Shown: positions 62,748 to 64,000 of the stretch, piece after piece
Layout: the number at the start of each line of letters is the position of its first letter
How positions within the stretch are numbered: the stretch's first letter is position 1
From: Novosphingobium sp. IK01
Lineage (GTDB): Bacteria; Pseudomonadota; Alphaproteobacteria; Sphingomonadales; Sphingomonadaceae
NCBI RefSeq assembly: GCF_033242265.1
Contig: NZ_BTFW01000001.1
Span: 1,958,501 to 2,022,500 of the forward strand
Direction: 5' to 3'
Length of the DNA stretch: 64,000 nucleotides
Position numbers and translations under genes: made by a program
The notes under the pieces: model-generated
Databases searched by the model: none
What the model was told of the DNA's origin: nothing
What the model saw: only the letters and a program-made list of their open reading frames with translations

Positions 62748-64000
62748 ATGTCGTACACCGCCGCCACCGGCATGATCGTCGCCCAGATCATGGCCCTGCC
62801 CGAATTCGCCCGCATCTGCGCGCTCCACCCGGAGGCCGGGCTCGACGAGGCCATGCTGACCGAAATCGTGGGCAGCGCGGGCACGCTGGCACACGACGTG
62901 ATCGCGCCGTTCAACCGCCGCGCCGACGCGCAAGGATGCCAGCTCGACAACGGGCGCGTGCGGCTTGCGCCGGGCCATCACGCGGCGTGGCAGGCCTTTG
63001 TCGAAGGCGGCTGGCCGCTGATCGAGGGAGCACCGGAATGGGGCGGCGCGGGCCTGCCGATGCTGGTCCATTCGGCCTGCGAGGAACTGTTCAACCGCGC
63101 CTCGCCCGCCTTCGGCATGCTGCCAACGCCGATCCGCTGCGCCAACAGGGTGATCGAGAAATATGCCGATGCGGCCACGCGCGCGCTGTGGTGCCCGCGC
63201 CTCGTCGAAGGGAGCTGGGCCGCCACGATCTGCATTTCCGAAGCCGACGCCGGATCGGACGTGCCGCGCCTGCGCACGCTGGCCACCCGGCGCGAGGATG
63301 GCGACTGGTCGATCACCGGCGAGAAGATGTGGATCAGCTATGGCGACCACGACCTGACCCCGCGCATCGCCCACATGGTGCTGGCCCGCACACCGGAAAC
63401 GGGAACAGGAACCGCAGGGCTCAGCCTGTTCCTCGTGCCTTCGGACATCGACGGGCAGCGCAATGGCGTGGTCGTGCGGCGGATCGAGGAGAAGCTCGGC
63501 CTTCACGGCTCGCCCACATGCGCGCTCGGCTTCGAGGGCGCGCGCGGCACCCTGATCGGCACGCCCGGACGCGGACTGGCCCAGCTTTTCACGATGATCG
63601 TGGGCATGCGCCTGTCGGTCGGCAGCCAGGGCGCCGGGATCGCCGGGGCTTCGGCAAGCCTTGCCCGGACCTATGCGGCCCAGCGCCGCCAGGGCGGGCG
63701 CGGCGATGCCCCGCCCGTAACCATCGACCGGCATGGCGACATCCAGCGCCTGCTGCTGGCCTGCGCCGCCCGCGCCGAAATGGCCCGCGCGCTCACACTG
63801 GCCGCCTCGGCCCAGGCCGACCTGCAAGCCCGCGAAACCGACGAGGCCGCGCGCACGCAGGCCGGGCTCGTGCTCTCGTGGCTGCTGCCGATCACCAAGA
63901 ATTTCTGCGCGGAAGCCGCCAGCCTCTGCGCCAGCGAGGCCATTCAGGTTCTGGGCGGCGCGGGCTACACCCGCGAATGGCCCGCCGAGCAATACTTGCG
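62748..64000 (+). CDS. Acyl-CoA dehydrogenase, 3' truncated by window edge
   Basis: 417 complete codons are visible with no stop before the window ends. The flavin and substrate motifs are present in order: ATICISEADAGSDVPRL, then WSITGEKMWIS and QVLGGAGYTREWPAEQYLR near the end of the visible part. An N-terminal extension of ~60 residues before the usual fold, and the GEWGG-type EWGGAGLP, point to the long DmdC-like (3-methylmercaptopropionyl-CoA dehydrogenase-type) subgroup; substrate is unproven. AAAGGA lies upstream of the ATG. It oxidises acyl-CoA to enoyl-CoA, passing electrons to ETF. Confidence 0.9.
   Translation, partial: MSYTAATGMIVAQIMALPEFARICALHPEAGLDEAMLTEIVGSAGTLAHDVIAPFNRRADAQGCQLDNGRVRLAPGHHAAWQAFVEGGWPLIEGAPEWGGAGLPMLVHSACEELFNRASPAFGMLPTPIRCANRVIEKYADAATRALWCPRLVEGSWAATICISEADAGSDVPRLRTLATRREDGDWSITGEKMWISYGDHDLTPRIAHMVLARTPETGTGTAGLSLFLVPSDIDGQRNGVVVRRIEEKLGLHGSPTCALGFEGARGTLIGTPGRGLAQLFTMIVGMRLSVGSQGAGIAGASASLARTYAAQRRQGGRGDAPPVTIDRHGDIQRLLLACAARAEMARALTLAASAQADLQARETDEAARTQAGLVLSWLLPITKNFCAEAASLCASEAIQVLGGAGYTREWPAEQYL

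Overview
This 64 kb, very GC-rich window reads as chromosomal DNA of an alphaproteobacterium, most likely a sphingomonad such as Novosphingobium. That placement is inferred from the gene families, the surA-pdxA-rsmA and ctaB-ctaG-ctaE orders, the frequent GTG/TTG starts with 1-4 bp gene overlaps, and the extragenic palindromes. It holds almost only dense housekeeping and metabolic genes. I see no tRNA, rRNA, CRISPR array, prophage or transposase. Very long antisense ORFs occur throughout but are GC shadows.

Layout. 0-6.3 kb: the end of a ParA-type ATPase, a protein with a ribbon-helix-helix-like tail, a TPR/SPOR lipoprotein, then surA, pdxA and rsmA. 6.3-12.6 kb: a polysaccharide flippase, gpsA and tsaD (minus) diverge from hemC, hemD and a mitofilin-like membrane protein. 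12.7-15.8 kb: a Tat-exported phosphoesterase and an exported amidohydrolase. 16-18 kb: acs, followed by a gene-poor stretch with a possible small RNA. 18.5-22.4 kb: two inverted copies of a ~146 bp three-hairpin palindrome bracket an SMR protein, a HAD-UbiA fusion resembling polyprenyl-phosphate phosphoribosyltransferases, and a carboxylesterase. 22.4-27.6 kb: a GH125 mannosidase, an unrecognised 875-residue exported protein and a GNAT enzyme. 27.8-28.4 kb: rpmA and rplU.

29.3-33.2 kb: a tightly overlapped pterin/molybdopterin run, folB, a FolM-like reductase, moaA and moaD, then fpr and moaE. 33.4-36.8 kb: a methyltransferase, thrC, SURF1 and DUF983. 37-40 kb: an EF-hand protein with a response regulator and histidine kinase. 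40.4-44.9 kb: a VOC protein, aminopeptidase P and an S9 peptidase. 44.9-50 kb: a molybdenum hydroxylase (large and 2Fe-2S subunits) with a tri-heme cytochrome c and a TetR regulator. 50-54.5 kb: arfB, a pseudouridine synthase, an aminotransferase and fused pabBC. 54.5-59 kb: a HerA-like ATPase and an M1 aminopeptidase. 59-62 kb: ctaE, ctaG, a small membrane protein and ctaB. 62-64 kb: a TetR regulator diverging from an acyl-CoA dehydrogenase that runs off the window.

How the parts connect: moaA, moaD and moaE make the cofactor used by the molybdenum hydroxylase. The cytochrome oxidase assembly genes are split between 34-37 kb and 59-62 kb, with ~22 kb of other genes between pieces that are usually adjacent. 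The points most worth a second look are the inverted palindromes around the HAD-UbiA cluster, the unrecognised exported protein, the orphan terminator after acs, the CTG start inferred for hemD, the EF-hand two-component operon, and the pterin-Moco operon with fpr inserted.
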